A stretch of DNA of 64,000 bases. It comes from Acidimicrobiia bacterium (GTDB lineage: Bacteria > Actinomycetota > Acidimicrobiia > IMCC26256 > PALSA-610). Location of the stretch: NCBI GenBank assembly GCA_026002935.1, contig BPGH01000001.1, positions 1,413,965 through 1,477,964 of the forward strand, read 5' to 3'. The notes beneath the pieces are model-generated. The model was not told where the DNA came from, did not search any database, and was given only the letters and a program-made list of their open reading frames with translations. Below, piece after piece: positions 25,404-33,726 of the stretch (positions within the stretch are counted from its first letter, which is position 1; each line of letters starts with the position of its first letter). Position numbers and translations under genes: made by a program.

Positions 25404-26981
25404 TCAGGTGGTGACGCGGGCGCGCAGCTCGTACTTCACGACCTTGCCCGCCGCGTTCACCGGCAGGGCGTCGACGATCTCGACGCGGCGCGGCACCTTG
25501 TAATTCGCCATGTTCTCGCGGCACCAGGCGATCAGCCCGTCGGCGTCGAGCTGCTTGCCGGGCCGCAGCACGACGAACGCGCAGCCCACCTCGCCCATCC
25601 GGCGGTCGGGGATCCCGACGACCGCGACCTGGCTCACCGCCGGGTGCGCGGAGATGATGTTCTCGATCTCCGCGGGGTACGCATTGAAGCCGCCGACGAT
25701 GAACATGTCCTTCTTGCGGTCGGTGATGCGCAGGTTGCCGGCGTCGTCCATCACCCCGATGTCGCCCGTGTGCAGCCACCCCTGCGCGTCGATCGCCTCG
25801 GCGGTCGCCTCGGGGTCGTCGAGGTAGCCGCGCATCACGTTGTAGCCGCGCACGACGACCTCCCCGGGCTCGCCGCGGGGAACCTCCTTGCCCTCGTCGT
25901 CGACGACGAGCACCTCGACGCCGGGGATCGCCCGCCCCGCCGTGGTCGCGATGATCTCGGGGTCGTCGTCGTGGCGGCACATCGTCGCGATGCCGGTCGC
26001 CTCGGTGAGCCCGTAGCCGGTGACGATGGTGTCGAAGCGCAGCTCGGAGCGGATGCGGCGGATCAGCTCGACGGGCACGCTGGCCGCGCCCGTGACGCCC
26101 AGGCGCAGCGTCGACAGGTCGAACTCCGACGCGCGCGGGTGGTCGAGGATCGACTGGTAGACGGTCGGCGGCCCCGGCAGCATCGTGATGCGCTCCTCGA
26201 CGACGCGCCGCATGACGGCGTCGACGTCGAACACGCCGTGGGGGACGATCGTCGCGCCCTTGATCAGGCTCGCGAGGATGCCGGCCTTGAGGCCGAAGCC
26301 GTGGAAGAACGGGTTGACGCACAGATAGCGGTCGCCCCGGCGCAGCCCGACCACGGTCGACCAGGCGTCGTAGGCCCGCACGCTCGCCCCGTGGGTGAGC
26401 ATCGCGCCCTTCGGCAGGCCGGTGGTGCCCGAGGTGAACATCACGTCGGAGAGGTCGTCGCCGCCGAGCGCGCCGACCCGGGCGTCGACCTCCGCCGCGG
26501 GCACGTCGCCGGCCCGGGCGAGGAACTCGTCCCAGCCGAGCGCGCCGGCGGGCACCGTGCCGCGCAGCACGACCGTCGTCCCGAGGGACGGGACCGGGTC
26601 CGCGCCGGCGAGCAGCGCGACGTAGTCGGTGTCGAGGAAGTCGGTGACGGTGAACAGCAGCCGGGCGCCGGCCCTGTCGAGCACGTAGGCGGCCTCCCGT
26701 CCCTTGAAGCGGGTGTTGAGCGGCACGATCACGGCGCCCGCGCAGTACACGCCGAGCGCGGCGACGACCCATTCCGTCGTGTTCGGGGCCCAGATGGCGA
26801 CGCGGTCGCCCTTCTCGACACCCGTCGCGACCAGCGCGCCCGCGACCTGTCGGGCGGCGTCGCGCAGCTCGCCGAAGCCGAGCCGCGAGCGCTCGTCGAC
26901 CAGCGCCTCGACGCCGGTGAACTCGCGGGCGGCCCGGTCGAGGACCCCGGGGATCGTGGTGGGCAGCGTCGCGTCGGTCAC
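25404..26981 (-). CDS. Acyl-CoA synthetase (AMP-forming, FadD-like)
   Basis: A 525-residue ANL-superfamily ligase that activates a carboxylic acid to its CoA ester via an acyl-adenylate. Motifs in order: P-loop-like FTSGTTGLPKGAMLTH, 'GYGLTEATGIATM', the hinge region 'GWLHTGDIGVMDDAGNLRITDRKKDMFIVGG', and the C-terminal catalytic Lys in NAAGKVVKYEL. It has the length and layout of actinobacterial FadD3/FadD17-like enzymes. The start is a GTG with no ribosome-binding site; a -10-like TACGTT lies 8 nt before it, so it is probably leaderless. The promoter carries the ATACGTTGTATAC box shared with GntR, LivK and the dehydratase operon. It is divergent from an enoyl-CoA hydratase gene. Confidence 0.93.
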   Translation of the reverse strand: MTDATLPTTIPGVLDRAAREFTGVEALVDERSRLGFGELRDAARQVAGALVATGVEKGDRVAIWAPNTTEWVVAALGVYCAGAVIVPLNTRFKGREAAYVLDRAGARLLFTVTDFLDTDYVALLAGADPVPSLGTTVVLRGTVPAGALGWDEFLARAGDVPAAEVDARVGALGGDDLSDVMFTSGTTGLPKGAMLTHGASVRAYDAWSTVVGLRRGDRYLCVNPFFHGFGLKAGILASLIKGATIVPHGVFDVDAVMRRVVEERITMLPGPPTVYQSILDHPRASEFDLSTLRLGVTGAASVPVELIRRIRSELRFDTIVTGYGLTEATGIATMCRHDDDPEIIATTAGRAIPGVEVLVVDDEGKEVPRGEPGEVVVRGYNVMRGYLDDPEATAEAIDAQGWLHTGDIGVMDDAGNLRITDRKKDMFIVGGFNAYPAEIENIISAHPAVSQVAVVGIPDRRMGEVGCAFVVLRPGKQLDADGLIAWCRENMANYKVPRRVEIVDALPVNAAGKVVKYELRARVTT

Positions 26982-26983
26982 GT

Positions 26984-26997
26984 GTATACAACGTATT
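26984..26997 (-). promoter_or_regulatory. Promoter/box of the acyl-CoA ligase (AATACGTTGTATAC)
   Basis: Toward the ligase the sequence reads AATACGTTGTATAC and includes GTATAC, the classic core of FCD-type GntR sites. TACGTT (26990-26995) serves as the -10 for a leaderless GTG at 26981. It matches the core ATAYGTTRTRYA seen at 7271, 8649 and 28880. Confidence 0.5.
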
Positions 26998-27038
26998 GGC
27001 ACCGGACGGCGGGCCGCACGCCCGGAACGGGAGTGACG

Positions 27039-27818
27039 ATGGAGACACGGGTCCGACTCGACCTCGACGGGCCGATCGCGACGATCACGAACGCCAACCC
27101 CGCCAAGGCGAACGCCTTCGACGACGCGATGGACCAGCGGCTGTTCGAGATCCTCGCCGAGATCGGCGAGAACCGCGACGTGCGGGCCGTGATCTGGCGC
27201 GGCGAGGGCAAGTCGTTCTCGTCGGGCCGGGACGTCGGCGCGATCGGCGGCGCCGGCGCGGGGATGACCCACCACGAGCTGATGACCCGGGGTCACCGGG
27301 GCATCCAGCGGATCCTCGACCTCGACGTGCCGATCCTCGTGGCGATGCAGGGCTGGGCGATCGGTGCGTCGTTCCAGCGGGCGCTGCTGTGCGACATCCG
27401 GGTCGCGAGCGACGACGCGCGCTTCATGCTGCCCGAGGTCGGGCACGGGGTGATCCCCGACACCGGCGGGGTCGCCCGGCTGTTCCAGATCTGCGGCCAC
27501 GGCGTCGCCGCCGACATGGTGCTCACCGGGCGCGTCATGACCGCCGCCGAGGCGCTCGGCCACGGCGTCGTCTCGCGGGTCGTCGCGCGCGACGAGCTCG
27601 ACGCAACCGTGCGCGAGATGGCGGAGCGGATCGCGGCCGCGCCGTTCGTCACCGTGAAGATGGCCCGCCGGGTGCTGCGCCACCTGAGCGAGCCCGAGGT
27701 GCGCTCCTCGATGGCCGAGGAGCTGATCGCCCAGACGTTCGTCAACAAGTCCGACGACTTCGCCGAGTTCCGCGCCGCCCGGGCGGAGGACCGCCCGGCC
27801 CGATACACCGGGAGCTGA
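27039..27818 (+). CDS. Enoyl-CoA hydratase/isomerase (crotonase) family protein
   Basis: A 259-residue crotonase. The oxyanion-hole segments are present (GKSFSSGRDVGAIGG and AMQGWAIGASFQRALLCDI). Compared with rat enoyl-CoA hydratase, the catalytic Glu164 is kept (MLPEVGHG), while the Glu144 position is Gln (FQRALLCD). This suggests an isomerase or altered hydratase rather than a standard hydratase. The ATG follows GGGAG at 5 nt. It begins a rightward unit with the DECR-like SDR 7 nt downstream and is divergent from the ligase, whose box could affect both. Confidence 0.88.
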   Translation: METRVRLDLDGPIATITNANPAKANAFDDAMDQRLFEILAEIGENRDVRAVIWRGEGKSFSSGRDVGAIGGAGAGMTHHELMTRGHRGIQRILDLDVPILVAMQGWAIGASFQRALLCDIRVASDDARFMLPEVGHGVIPDTGGVARLFQICGHGVAADMVLTGRVMTAAEALGHGVVSRVVARDELDATVREMAERIAAAPFVTVKMARRVLRHLSEPEVRSSMAEELIAQTFVNKSDDFAEFRAARAEDRPARYTGS

Positions 27819-27825
27819 CGTCACG

Positions 27826-28704
27826 ATGCGCACCACGGGACTGCCCGAGCCGCCGCCGCTCGGTGCCCATGCACTGCCCGCCGGCACCTACGAGGGGTCG
27901 ACCGTGTTCGTCACCGGCGGCGGCACCGGCCTCGGCCGGGCGATCGCCGTCGAGTTCGCGCGCCTCGGCGCGGCGGTCTTCGTCGCGAGCCGCAAGGCCG
28001 AGCACCTCGCGGCGGGCGAGGAGGCGATCCGGGCGCTCGGCGCCCGCGTGGCGAGCGCACCGTGCGACATCCGCGATCCCGAGCAGGTCGCGGCCGCGTT
28101 CGACGCGTGCGAGCGGGAGCTCGCGCTGCCCGACGTGCTCGTCAACAACGCGGCCGCCAACTTCCCGGTTCCCGCCGAGGACATGTCGCCGAACGCCTGG
28201 CGCACGGTCGTCGACATCACCCTCAACGGCACGTTCTTCTGCGCGCGCGAGTTCGCCCGCCGCCACCTGCGCGCGGGCACGCCCGGCTCGATCGTCAACG
28301 TCGGCGCGTCGTACGCCTGGACCGGCGGGCCCGGCTTCGCGCACTCCGCCGCGGCGAAGGCCGGGGTGAAGAACATGGTCGAGACGCTCGCGGTCGAGTG
28401 GGCCCCCTACGGCATCCAGGTCAACGGGCTCGTGCCCGGCCTGTTCCCGCACGACGACATGACCGAGGACATCAAGGGCAACCTGGCGCGCACCTCCGAC
28501 AAGGACGTGTGCCAGCCGGCGCTGCGCGTCGGCCGGCTGCGCGAGCTCGGCTGGGCGGCGACGTTCCTCGCGTCGCCCTACGCGCGGTTCGTGTCGGGGC
28601 ACACGCTCGTCGTCGACGGCGCCAACTGGCAGCGCCGGACGCTCACGAACCCCCCGGTCGTCACCGTGCGCGAGCAGATGGGGCGCGGCCCCTTCGAGGG
28701 CTGA
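27826..28704 (+). CDS. SDR oxidoreductase, 2,4-dienoyl-CoA reductase-like
   Basis: A 292-residue short-chain dehydrogenase. The Rossmann motif is VTGGGTGLGRAIA; the cofactor-binding 'ASRKAEHL' favours NADP(H). The segment NNAAANFPVPAEDMS followed by 'WRTVVDITLNGTFFCAREF' is typical of 2,4-dienoyl-CoA reductases (DECR). The usual YxxxK Tyr is missing: the region reads SYAWTGGPGFAHSAAAKAG, matching the DECR layout, in which an earlier Tyr and the Lys act. It would reduce a conjugated dienoyl-CoA during oxidation of an unsaturated or ring-derived acyl-CoA. It follows the crotonase closely and probably shares its transcript. Confidence 0.88.
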   Translation: MRTTGLPEPPPLGAHALPAGTYEGSTVFVTGGGTGLGRAIAVEFARLGAAVFVASRKAEHLAAGEEAIRALGARVASAPCDIRDPEQVAAAFDACERELALPDVLVNNAAANFPVPAEDMSPNAWRTVVDITLNGTFFCAREFARRHLRAGTPGSIVNVGASYAWTGGPGFAHSAAAKAGVKNMVETLAVEWAPYGIQVNGLVPGLFPHDDMTEDIKGNLARTSDKDVCQPALRVGRLRELGWAATFLASPYARFVSGHTLVVDGANWQRRTLTNPPVVTVREQMGRGPFEG

Positions 28705-28725
28705 CGCCCGAACCGGTCGACGGCC

Positions 28726-28853
28726 CGCGTCCGGCGCGCGTCCGGCGCGCCGTCCCGGCGCCCGGCGCCGCCGCCCGCTCGTCCGGTCCGTCCGAGGGCG
28801 CGCCGGTCGCGGGACCGATCCGCTCGGTCGGCGCGCGTCCGTCGCGCGTCCGC
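28726..28853. repeat. Two pairs of 11-bp tandem repeats (CGCGTCCG core)
   Basis: CGCGTCCGGCG is repeated head-to-tail at 28726-28736 and 28737-28747. CGCGCGTCCGT/CGCGCGTCCGC lies at 28832-28842 and 28843-28853. They occupy the roughly 190-nt non-coding gap upstream of the dehydratase operon. The 11-bp period is near one helical turn; function unknown, and GC-rich slippage is a simple explanation. Confidence 0.5.
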
Positions 28854-28879
28854 TCGCCGCGGCGCGGCCGGTCCGCGGT

Positions 28880-28898
28880 GCTGTATATGTTATGCAGC
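28880..28898 (+). promoter_or_regulatory. 19-bp palindromic box and leaderless promoter of the dehydratase operon
   Basis: GCTGTATATGTTATGCAGC is identical to the LivK-operon box (7271-7289, opposite strand). TATGTT (28886-28891) lies 7 nt before the GTG start, as in leaderless actinobacterial promoters. The same site would place uptake and catabolism under one regulator. Confidence 0.6.
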
Positions 28899-30149
28899 GT
28901 GGCCGAGGCCGGACGGATCACCGACGAGGGCGTCGCGCGCCTGCGCGCGCGCATCGGGATCCCGGAACCGCACCCCCAGCCGCCGTACTACACGCTGCCG
29001 ACGGTCGACACGTTCCGCAACGTCGCCCACGCCTACGGCGACGACAACCCGCTGTGGTGCGACCCCGCGTACGGCCCGCGCACGCGCTGGGGCGCGCCGA
29101 TCGCGCCGCCCCCGCTCGTCGGCGGCGACACCCTGATCGGGGAGGACGAGGTGCCCGAGGTCGCGCCCGAGCACCGCGACCTGATGAAGGGCGACCCGCT
29201 GCGCGGCGTGCACGCGTTCTACGCCGCGAGCGCCCGCGAGTGGTGGGCGCCGCTGTACCCGCTGCGGCGCACGTTCCGGCGCAACGCGCTCGTCGCCGTG
29301 CTCGAGAAGGAGGGCGAGTTCGCCGGGCGGACGGTCCACGAGTGGACGGCGCAGGTGTTCCGCGACGAGACGGGGACGATCCTGTCGGGCCAGTACCGGC
29401 TCATGGTGCGCACCGAGCGCGAGAAGGCCCGGGAGCGCAAGAAGTACGACTCGGTCGAGCTGCGTCCCTACACCGACGAGGAGATCGCGCAGATCGAGGC
29501 CCAGTACGAGCGCGAGCGGGCGCGGGGCGGCGAGCCGCGCTGGTGGGAGGACGTGGAGGAGGGTGACGAGGTCGGCCCGATGGTCAAGGGGCCGCTCACG
29601 GTCACCGACATGATCTGCTGGCACGCGGGCATGGGGATGGGCCTGTACGGCGTCAAGCCCCTGCGGCTCGGCTACCGGAACCGCAAACGGATCCCGCGGT
29701 TCTTCCACCGCGACGAGCTCAACGTGCCCGACGTGATGCAGCGCGTCCACTGGGACCCGGAGTTCGCCCGCCGCGCCGGCAACCCGACCACCTACGACTA
29801 CGGACGGATGCGCGAGACGTGGCTGATCCACCTGTGCACCGACTGGATGGGTGACGACGCGTGGCTCTGGAAGCTCGACTGCGAGTTCCGTCGCTTCAAC
29901 TACGTCGGCGACACGCAGTGGCTGCGGGGCCGCGTCACCCGCAGGTACCTCGCGGCCGGCGCGCGGCCCGCGGTCGACCTGGAGCTGGAGGCCCGCAACC
30001 AGCGGGACGAGGTGACGACGCCGGGCCGCGCCACGATCCTGCTGCCCAGCCGCGAGCACGGCCCCGTACGGCTGCCCGACCCGCCCGGTGGCGCGACCGA
30101 CCTGCAGGGCGCGCTCGCGGCGATCTCCGCGGAGTTCTCCCGGCGATGA
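28899..30149 (+). CDS. MaoC/FAS1-type double-hotdog acyl-CoA dehydratase
   Basis: A 416-residue protein with two hotdog modules. The N-terminal half (about 1-170) is a FAS1-like dehydratase domain with DTFRNVAHAYGDDNPLWCDPAYG; the C-terminal half (about 200-400) is MaoC-like. Such proteins hydrate enoyl-CoA esters, including bulky steroid side-chain or ring-derived ones (ChsH-type). The GTG start follows a -10 element with no ribosome-binding site; an upstream in-frame ATG at 28887 lies inside the box and is less likely. It is the first of seven overlapping genes ending with the ligase at 35785. Confidence 0.85.
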   Translation: MAEAGRITDEGVARLRARIGIPEPHPQPPYYTLPTVDTFRNVAHAYGDDNPLWCDPAYGPRTRWGAPIAPPPLVGGDTLIGEDEVPEVAPEHRDLMKGDPLRGVHAFYAASAREWWAPLYPLRRTFRRNALVAVLEKEGEFAGRTVHEWTAQVFRDETGTILSGQYRLMVRTEREKARERKKYDSVELRPYTDEEIAQIEAQYERERARGGEPRWWEDVEEGDEVGPMVKGPLTVTDMICWHAGMGMGLYGVKPLRLGYRNRKRIPRFFHRDELNVPDVMQRVHWDPEFARRAGNPTTYDYGRMRETWLIHLCTDWMGDDAWLWKLDCEFRRFNYVGDTQWLRGRVTRRYLAAGARPAVDLELEARNQRDEVTTPGRATILLPSREHGPVRLPDPPGGATDLQGALAAISAEFSRR

Positions 30150-30967
30150 CGGCGCCGCCGCCCGGCTACCCCGCGGTCGACGGGCTCGCCGTCGGGCTCG
30201 AGGGCGGGGTGCTGCGCCTGCGCCTCGACCGGCCCGCCAAGCGCAACGCCGTCTCCGAGGCGATGATGATCGGGCTCGTCGACGCCCTCGAGGCGGCCGC
30301 CACCGACGAGGCCGTGCGCGTCGTGCTCCTCGAGGGGGCGGGCGAGCACTTCTGTGCCGGGGCCGACGTCGTCGCCCGCAACGCCGACCCGGACGCGCGG
30401 CCGCGCACCGGCAGCATCCAGCGCCGGCTCCCGGTGCAGGCCCACCGGCTCCTCCCGCTCGTGTGCGGCGTGCAGGTGCCCGTCGTGTGCAAGGTGCGGG
30501 GATGGGCCGCGGGCATCGGCTTCCAGCTCGCGCTCGCGGCCGACTTCACGGTCGCGGCGCGCGACGCACGCTTCTGGGAGCCGTTCGCGCGTCGGGGCTT
30601 CACCCCCGACAGCGGCGCGACGTGGCTGTTGCCGCGTCGCGTCGGCGACGTGCGCGCCCGCGAGCTGCTGCTGCTCGGACGCGAGCTGTCGGGCGAGGAG
30701 GCCGTCGAATGGGGCGCGATCCACGCCGCGGTCGACGCCGCGGAGCTCGACGGCGCGGTCGACGCGCTCGTCGCGCAGCTCGCGCAGGGCCCCACCGTCG
30801 CGCTCGGGCTCACCAAGTGGCTGCTCCACCACGGTGCCGGGGTGCCGCTCGACCAGCACCTCGCGCACGAGGCGTTCGCGTTGGAGCTGTCGTCGCGCAC
30901 CGCCGACTTCCGCGAGGGCATGGCGGCGTTCGTCGAGAGGCGCGCGCCGCGCTTCGAGGGCCGATGA
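30146..30967 (+). CDS. Enoyl-CoA hydratase/isomerase family protein (non-canonical active site)
   Basis: A 273-residue crotonase with the oxyanion-hole segments EHFCAGADVVARN and VRGWAAGIGFQLALAAD. Both catalytic Glu positions of rat enoyl-CoA hydratase are changed: Glu144 to Gln (FQLALAAD) and Glu164 to Phe (EPFARRG). It may therefore be a hydrolase, isomerase or other crotonase reaction rather than a hydratase. The ATG overlaps the preceding stop (ATGA) and its own stop overlaps the acyl-CoA dehydrogenase start. The ligand is presumably an acyl-CoA formed by the operon ligase. Confidence 0.88.
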   Translation: MTAPPPGYPAVDGLAVGLEGGVLRLRLDRPAKRNAVSEAMMIGLVDALEAAATDEAVRVVLLEGAGEHFCAGADVVARNADPDARPRTGSIQRRLPVQAHRLLPLVCGVQVPVVCKVRGWAAGIGFQLALAADFTVAARDARFWEPFARRGFTPDSGATWLLPRRVGDVRARELLLLGRELSGEEAVEWGAIHAAVDAAELDGAVDALVAQLAQGPTVALGLTKWLLHHGAGVPLDQHLAHEAFALELSSRTADFREGMAAFVERRAPRFEGR

Positions 30968-32220
30968 CCCGCCCCGCGGACCCGGCCCGCCTCGCGGTCG
31001 ACCGCTCCACCCCCCTCGACGAGGTGGTCGCCGCGGTGCGGGCGTGGCTGGAGGAGCACCTGCCCCGCCCGTGGCTCGAGGCGGGCCGCGCCGGCGGGCC
31101 CGCCGCGGTGCGGGAGGTCCGCCCCCGCGCCGCCTACGAGGAGTGGTACCCGGTCTTCGCCGCCTCGGGCCTCGTCGTTCCGACCTGGCCCGTCGCCTAC
31201 GGCGGCCTCGACCTCCCGGTCGCGGCCGCGCGCGCGATCGAGCGGGAGCTCGCGCCGTTCCACCTCGGGCGCCTCAACCCGCTCGGGCTCAACCTCGCGG
31301 CGCCGGCGCTGTTCGCGCACGGCACCGAGGAGCAACGCCTGCGCTTCCTGCCACCGATCGTGCGCAACGAGGAGGTGTGGTGCCAGCTCTTCAGCGAGCC
31401 GGGGGCGGGTTCGGACCTCGCGTCGCTCGCGACGCGTGCGGAGCGCGACGGCGACCGCTGGCTCGTCACCGGTCAGAAGGTGTGGTCGACGTGGGCGCAC
31501 GTCGCCGACTTCGCGGTGCTCCTCGCGCGGACGGATCCCGACGTCCCCAAGCGGGAGGGGATCACCTACTTCCTGCTCGACCTCCACCAGCCCGGCGTCG
31601 AGGTGCGACCGCTGCGCCACCTCACGGGCGACGTCGACTTCAACGAGGTGTTCCTGGACCGCGCGGTGGTCCCCGACACCCACCGGGTCGGCGGGGTGGG
31701 GGAGGGGTGGAGGGTCGCGAACGCGACGCTCTCGGGCGAGCGCCAGATGGTGTCGGGCGCGGGGTCGGGCGGCGTCGACCGCATCGGCGGTCGCGGCGTC
31801 GAGCACGTCATCGAGCTCGCCCGGCACACCGGTGCGAACACCGACCCGGCGATCCGCCAGGAGCTCGCCCGCTGCTACGCGGAGGAGCGCATCCGCGACT
31901 GGACCAACCAGCGCGTCCGGGCCGGGGTGCGCGCCGGGCGGGCGCCCGGGCCCGAGAGCTCGGTCGGCAAGGTGCACCAGGGCGAGCTGAACCAGCGCGT
32001 GCAGCTCCTCGCGGTGCGCGTGCTCGGCGCCGCCGGCGCCGCGTGGCCCGGACCCGGCCTGCGCCCGGAGGTGCGGGGCATGCTGCGCAGCCGTGCGAAC
32101 ACCATCGAGGGCGGCACCTCGGAGGTGAACCGGAACATCATCGGCGAACGCGTCCTCGGGCTGCCCCGCGAGCCCGACCCCTACCGTGGCGTGCCCTGGC
32201 GCGAGGTCCCCCGGAGCTGA
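30964..32220 (+). CDS. Acyl-CoA dehydrogenase
   Basis: A 418-residue FAD-dependent acyl-CoA dehydrogenase. The N-terminal helical domain, the central flavin-contacting WCQLFSEPGAGSDLASLAT, and a C-terminal helical domain with 'RANTIEGGTSEVNRNIIGERVLGLPREP' are all intact. It resembles the actinobacterial FadE enzymes that act on steroid- or isoprenoid-type acyl-CoAs. It introduces a 2,3-double bond, passing electrons to an ETF not encoded here. It overlaps its neighbours by 4 nt and 1 nt and is expressed with the crotonases and ligase. Only one dehydrogenase is present, while several FadE enzymes act as heteromers, so it may be homomeric. Confidence 0.93.
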   Translation: MTRPADPARLAVDRSTPLDEVVAAVRAWLEEHLPRPWLEAGRAGGPAAVREVRPRAAYEEWYPVFAASGLVVPTWPVAYGGLDLPVAAARAIERELAPFHLGRLNPLGLNLAAPALFAHGTEEQRLRFLPPIVRNEEVWCQLFSEPGAGSDLASLATRAERDGDRWLVTGQKVWSTWAHVADFAVLLARTDPDVPKREGITYFLLDLHQPGVEVRPLRHLTGDVDFNEVFLDRAVVPDTHRVGGVGEGWRVANATLSGERQMVSGAGSGGVDRIGGRGVEHVIELARHTGANTDPAIRQELARCYAEERIRDWTNQRVRAGVRAGRAPGPESSVGKVHQGELNQRVQLLAVRVLGAAGAAWPGPGLRPEVRGMLRSRANTIEGGTSEVNRNIIGERVLGLPREPDPYRGVPWREVPRS

Positions 32221-32906
32221 TGGCGGGCGCGACCTACGAGACGCTGCAGGTGGGCCGGGACGGCCCGGTCGGCTGGCTCGTCTTCGACCGCCCGGAGGCG
32301 GCCAACGCGATGGACGCCACCATGATGGGCGAGCTCGAGCGCGCCTGGCGGGAGCTCGACGCCGACCCCGAGGTTCGGGTCGTCGTCAACACCGGCGCGG
32401 GGCGCGCGTTCCAGACCGGCCTCGACGTCGTCCAGCTCAGCCGCGACCGGGACGCGCTGCGAGAGCAGGCGCGCCGCACCCGCGACTTCACGCTGCGCCT
32501 CACGGCCTGGCACAACGAGGTGTGGAAGCCGGTGATCGCGGCGGTCAACGGCGTGTGCGCGGGCGGCGGGCTGCACTTCGTCGCCGACGCCGACGTCGTC
32601 ATCGCCGCGAGCGACGCGACCTTCCTCGACCCGCACGTGTCGGTCGGGCAGGCGAGCGTCTACGAGACGATCGCGCTCGCGAAGAAGTCGCCGATGGAGC
32701 CGGTGCTGCGCATGGCGCTCGCCGGCGCCCACGAACGGATGGACGCGGCGCGCGCGTACCAGCTCGGCATCGTCAGCCAGGTCGTCGACCCGCCCGAGCG
32801 GCTGCGCGCCGAGGCGCAGGCACTGGGCGAGAAGATCGCCCGGCACCCGCCGGAGCGGCTCGCGGCGACCAAACGGGCGCTGTGGCAGGTGTTGGAGACC
32901 CCGTGA
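32220..32906 (+). CDS. Enoyl-CoA hydratase/isomerase family protein, C-terminally short
   Basis: A 228-residue crotonase with GRAFQTGLDVVQLS and NGVCAGGGLHFVADADVV. Both rat-enzyme catalytic Glu positions are His (GGGLHF and FLDPHVSVG). It is a close paralogue of the next gene, but stops at 'WQVLETP' where the neighbour continues for about 40 residues, so the C-terminal helix region is missing. No single-base change obviously restores it. The start overlaps the acyl-CoA dehydrogenase stop by 1 nt. It may need the paralogue as an oligomer partner. Confidence 0.85.
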   Translation: MAGATYETLQVGRDGPVGWLVFDRPEAANAMDATMMGELERAWRELDADPEVRVVVNTGAGRAFQTGLDVVQLSRDRDALREQARRTRDFTLRLTAWHNEVWKPVIAAVNGVCAGGGLHFVADADVVIAASDATFLDPHVSVGQASVYETIALAKKSPMEPVLRMALAGAHERMDAARAYQLGIVSQVVDPPERLRAEAQALGEKIARHPPERLAATKRALWQVLETP

Positions 32907-32916
32907 CGGAGGAGCG

Positions 32917-33726
32917 GTGAGCTACCCGCGACTGGAGACCCTGAAGCTGGAGCGGCGCGGGCCGGTCGGCTGGCTGATCAACAACCGGCCCGACCAGCTC
33001 AACGCGATGAACGCGCTGATGCGCGAGGAGTTCGAGGTGGCCTGGAAGGCCCTCGACGACGACCCCGAGGTCCGCGTGATCGTCCACACCGGGGAGGGCC
33101 GTGCGTTCCAGACCGGCGTCGACGTGCAGGAGCTGGCGACCGACGGGATCGGGATGGAGCGCTACCGCGAGTCGGTCGAGTCGTGGGACCTGCACTTCAC
33201 GTCGTGGCACAACGACGTGTGGAAGCCGGTCATCACGGCCGTCAACGGACTGTGTGCGGGGGGCGGGTTCCACTGGGTCGCCGACGCCGACATCGTGATC
33301 GCCGCGAGCGACGCGCAGTTCTTCGACCCCCACGTATCGGTGGGGCAGGTGGTGGCGATCGAGGCGATCGGGCTCATGAAGAAGATGCCGGTGGAGGCGG
33401 TCATGCGAATGGCGTTCGTCGGGCGCCACGAGCGGATGTCGGCCGCGCGTGCCTACGAGCTCGGCATGGTGAGCCAGGTCGTCGACCCGCCGGAGCGGCT
33501 CCGCGAGGAGGCGCAGGCGCTCGCCGAGAAGATCGCCCGCAACAGCCCCGCGGCGATGGCCGCGACCAAGCGGGCGCTGTGGGGCGCGCTGGAGACGGGG
33601 CTCACCGAGGCGTGCCGGCGGGGGGCACGCGAGCTGACGGGCATGTGGGGGCACCCCGACCAGGAGGAGGGGCCGCGCGCGTTCGCGGAGAAGCGGGAGG
33701 CGAGATGGCTGCCGCCGAGCCGGTGA
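32917..33726 (+). CDS. Enoyl-CoA hydratase/isomerase family protein (His/His active site)
   Basis: A 269-residue crotonase, full length for the family, and tandem paralogue of the preceding gene (shared blocks such as ADADIVIAASDA and DPHVSVGQ). The two catalytic Glu positions are both His (GGGFHW, FFDPHVSVG), a subgroup feature seen in both copies. The GTG start follows GGAGG at 4 nt. Its last 22 nt overlap the start of the NIPSNAP-like gene. A hydration may still occur by other residues, or the enzyme may catalyse C-C cleavage like other divergent crotonases; this is inference. Confidence 0.88.
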   Translation: MSYPRLETLKLERRGPVGWLINNRPDQLNAMNALMREEFEVAWKALDDDPEVRVIVHTGEGRAFQTGVDVQELATDGIGMERYRESVESWDLHFTSWHNDVWKPVITAVNGLCAGGGFHWVADADIVIAASDAQFFDPHVSVGQVVAIEAIGLMKKMPVEAVMRMAFVGRHERMSAARAYELGMVSQVVDPPERLREEAQALAEKIARNSPAAMAATKRALWGALETGLTEACRRGARELTGMWGHPDQEEGPRAFAEKREARWLPPSR

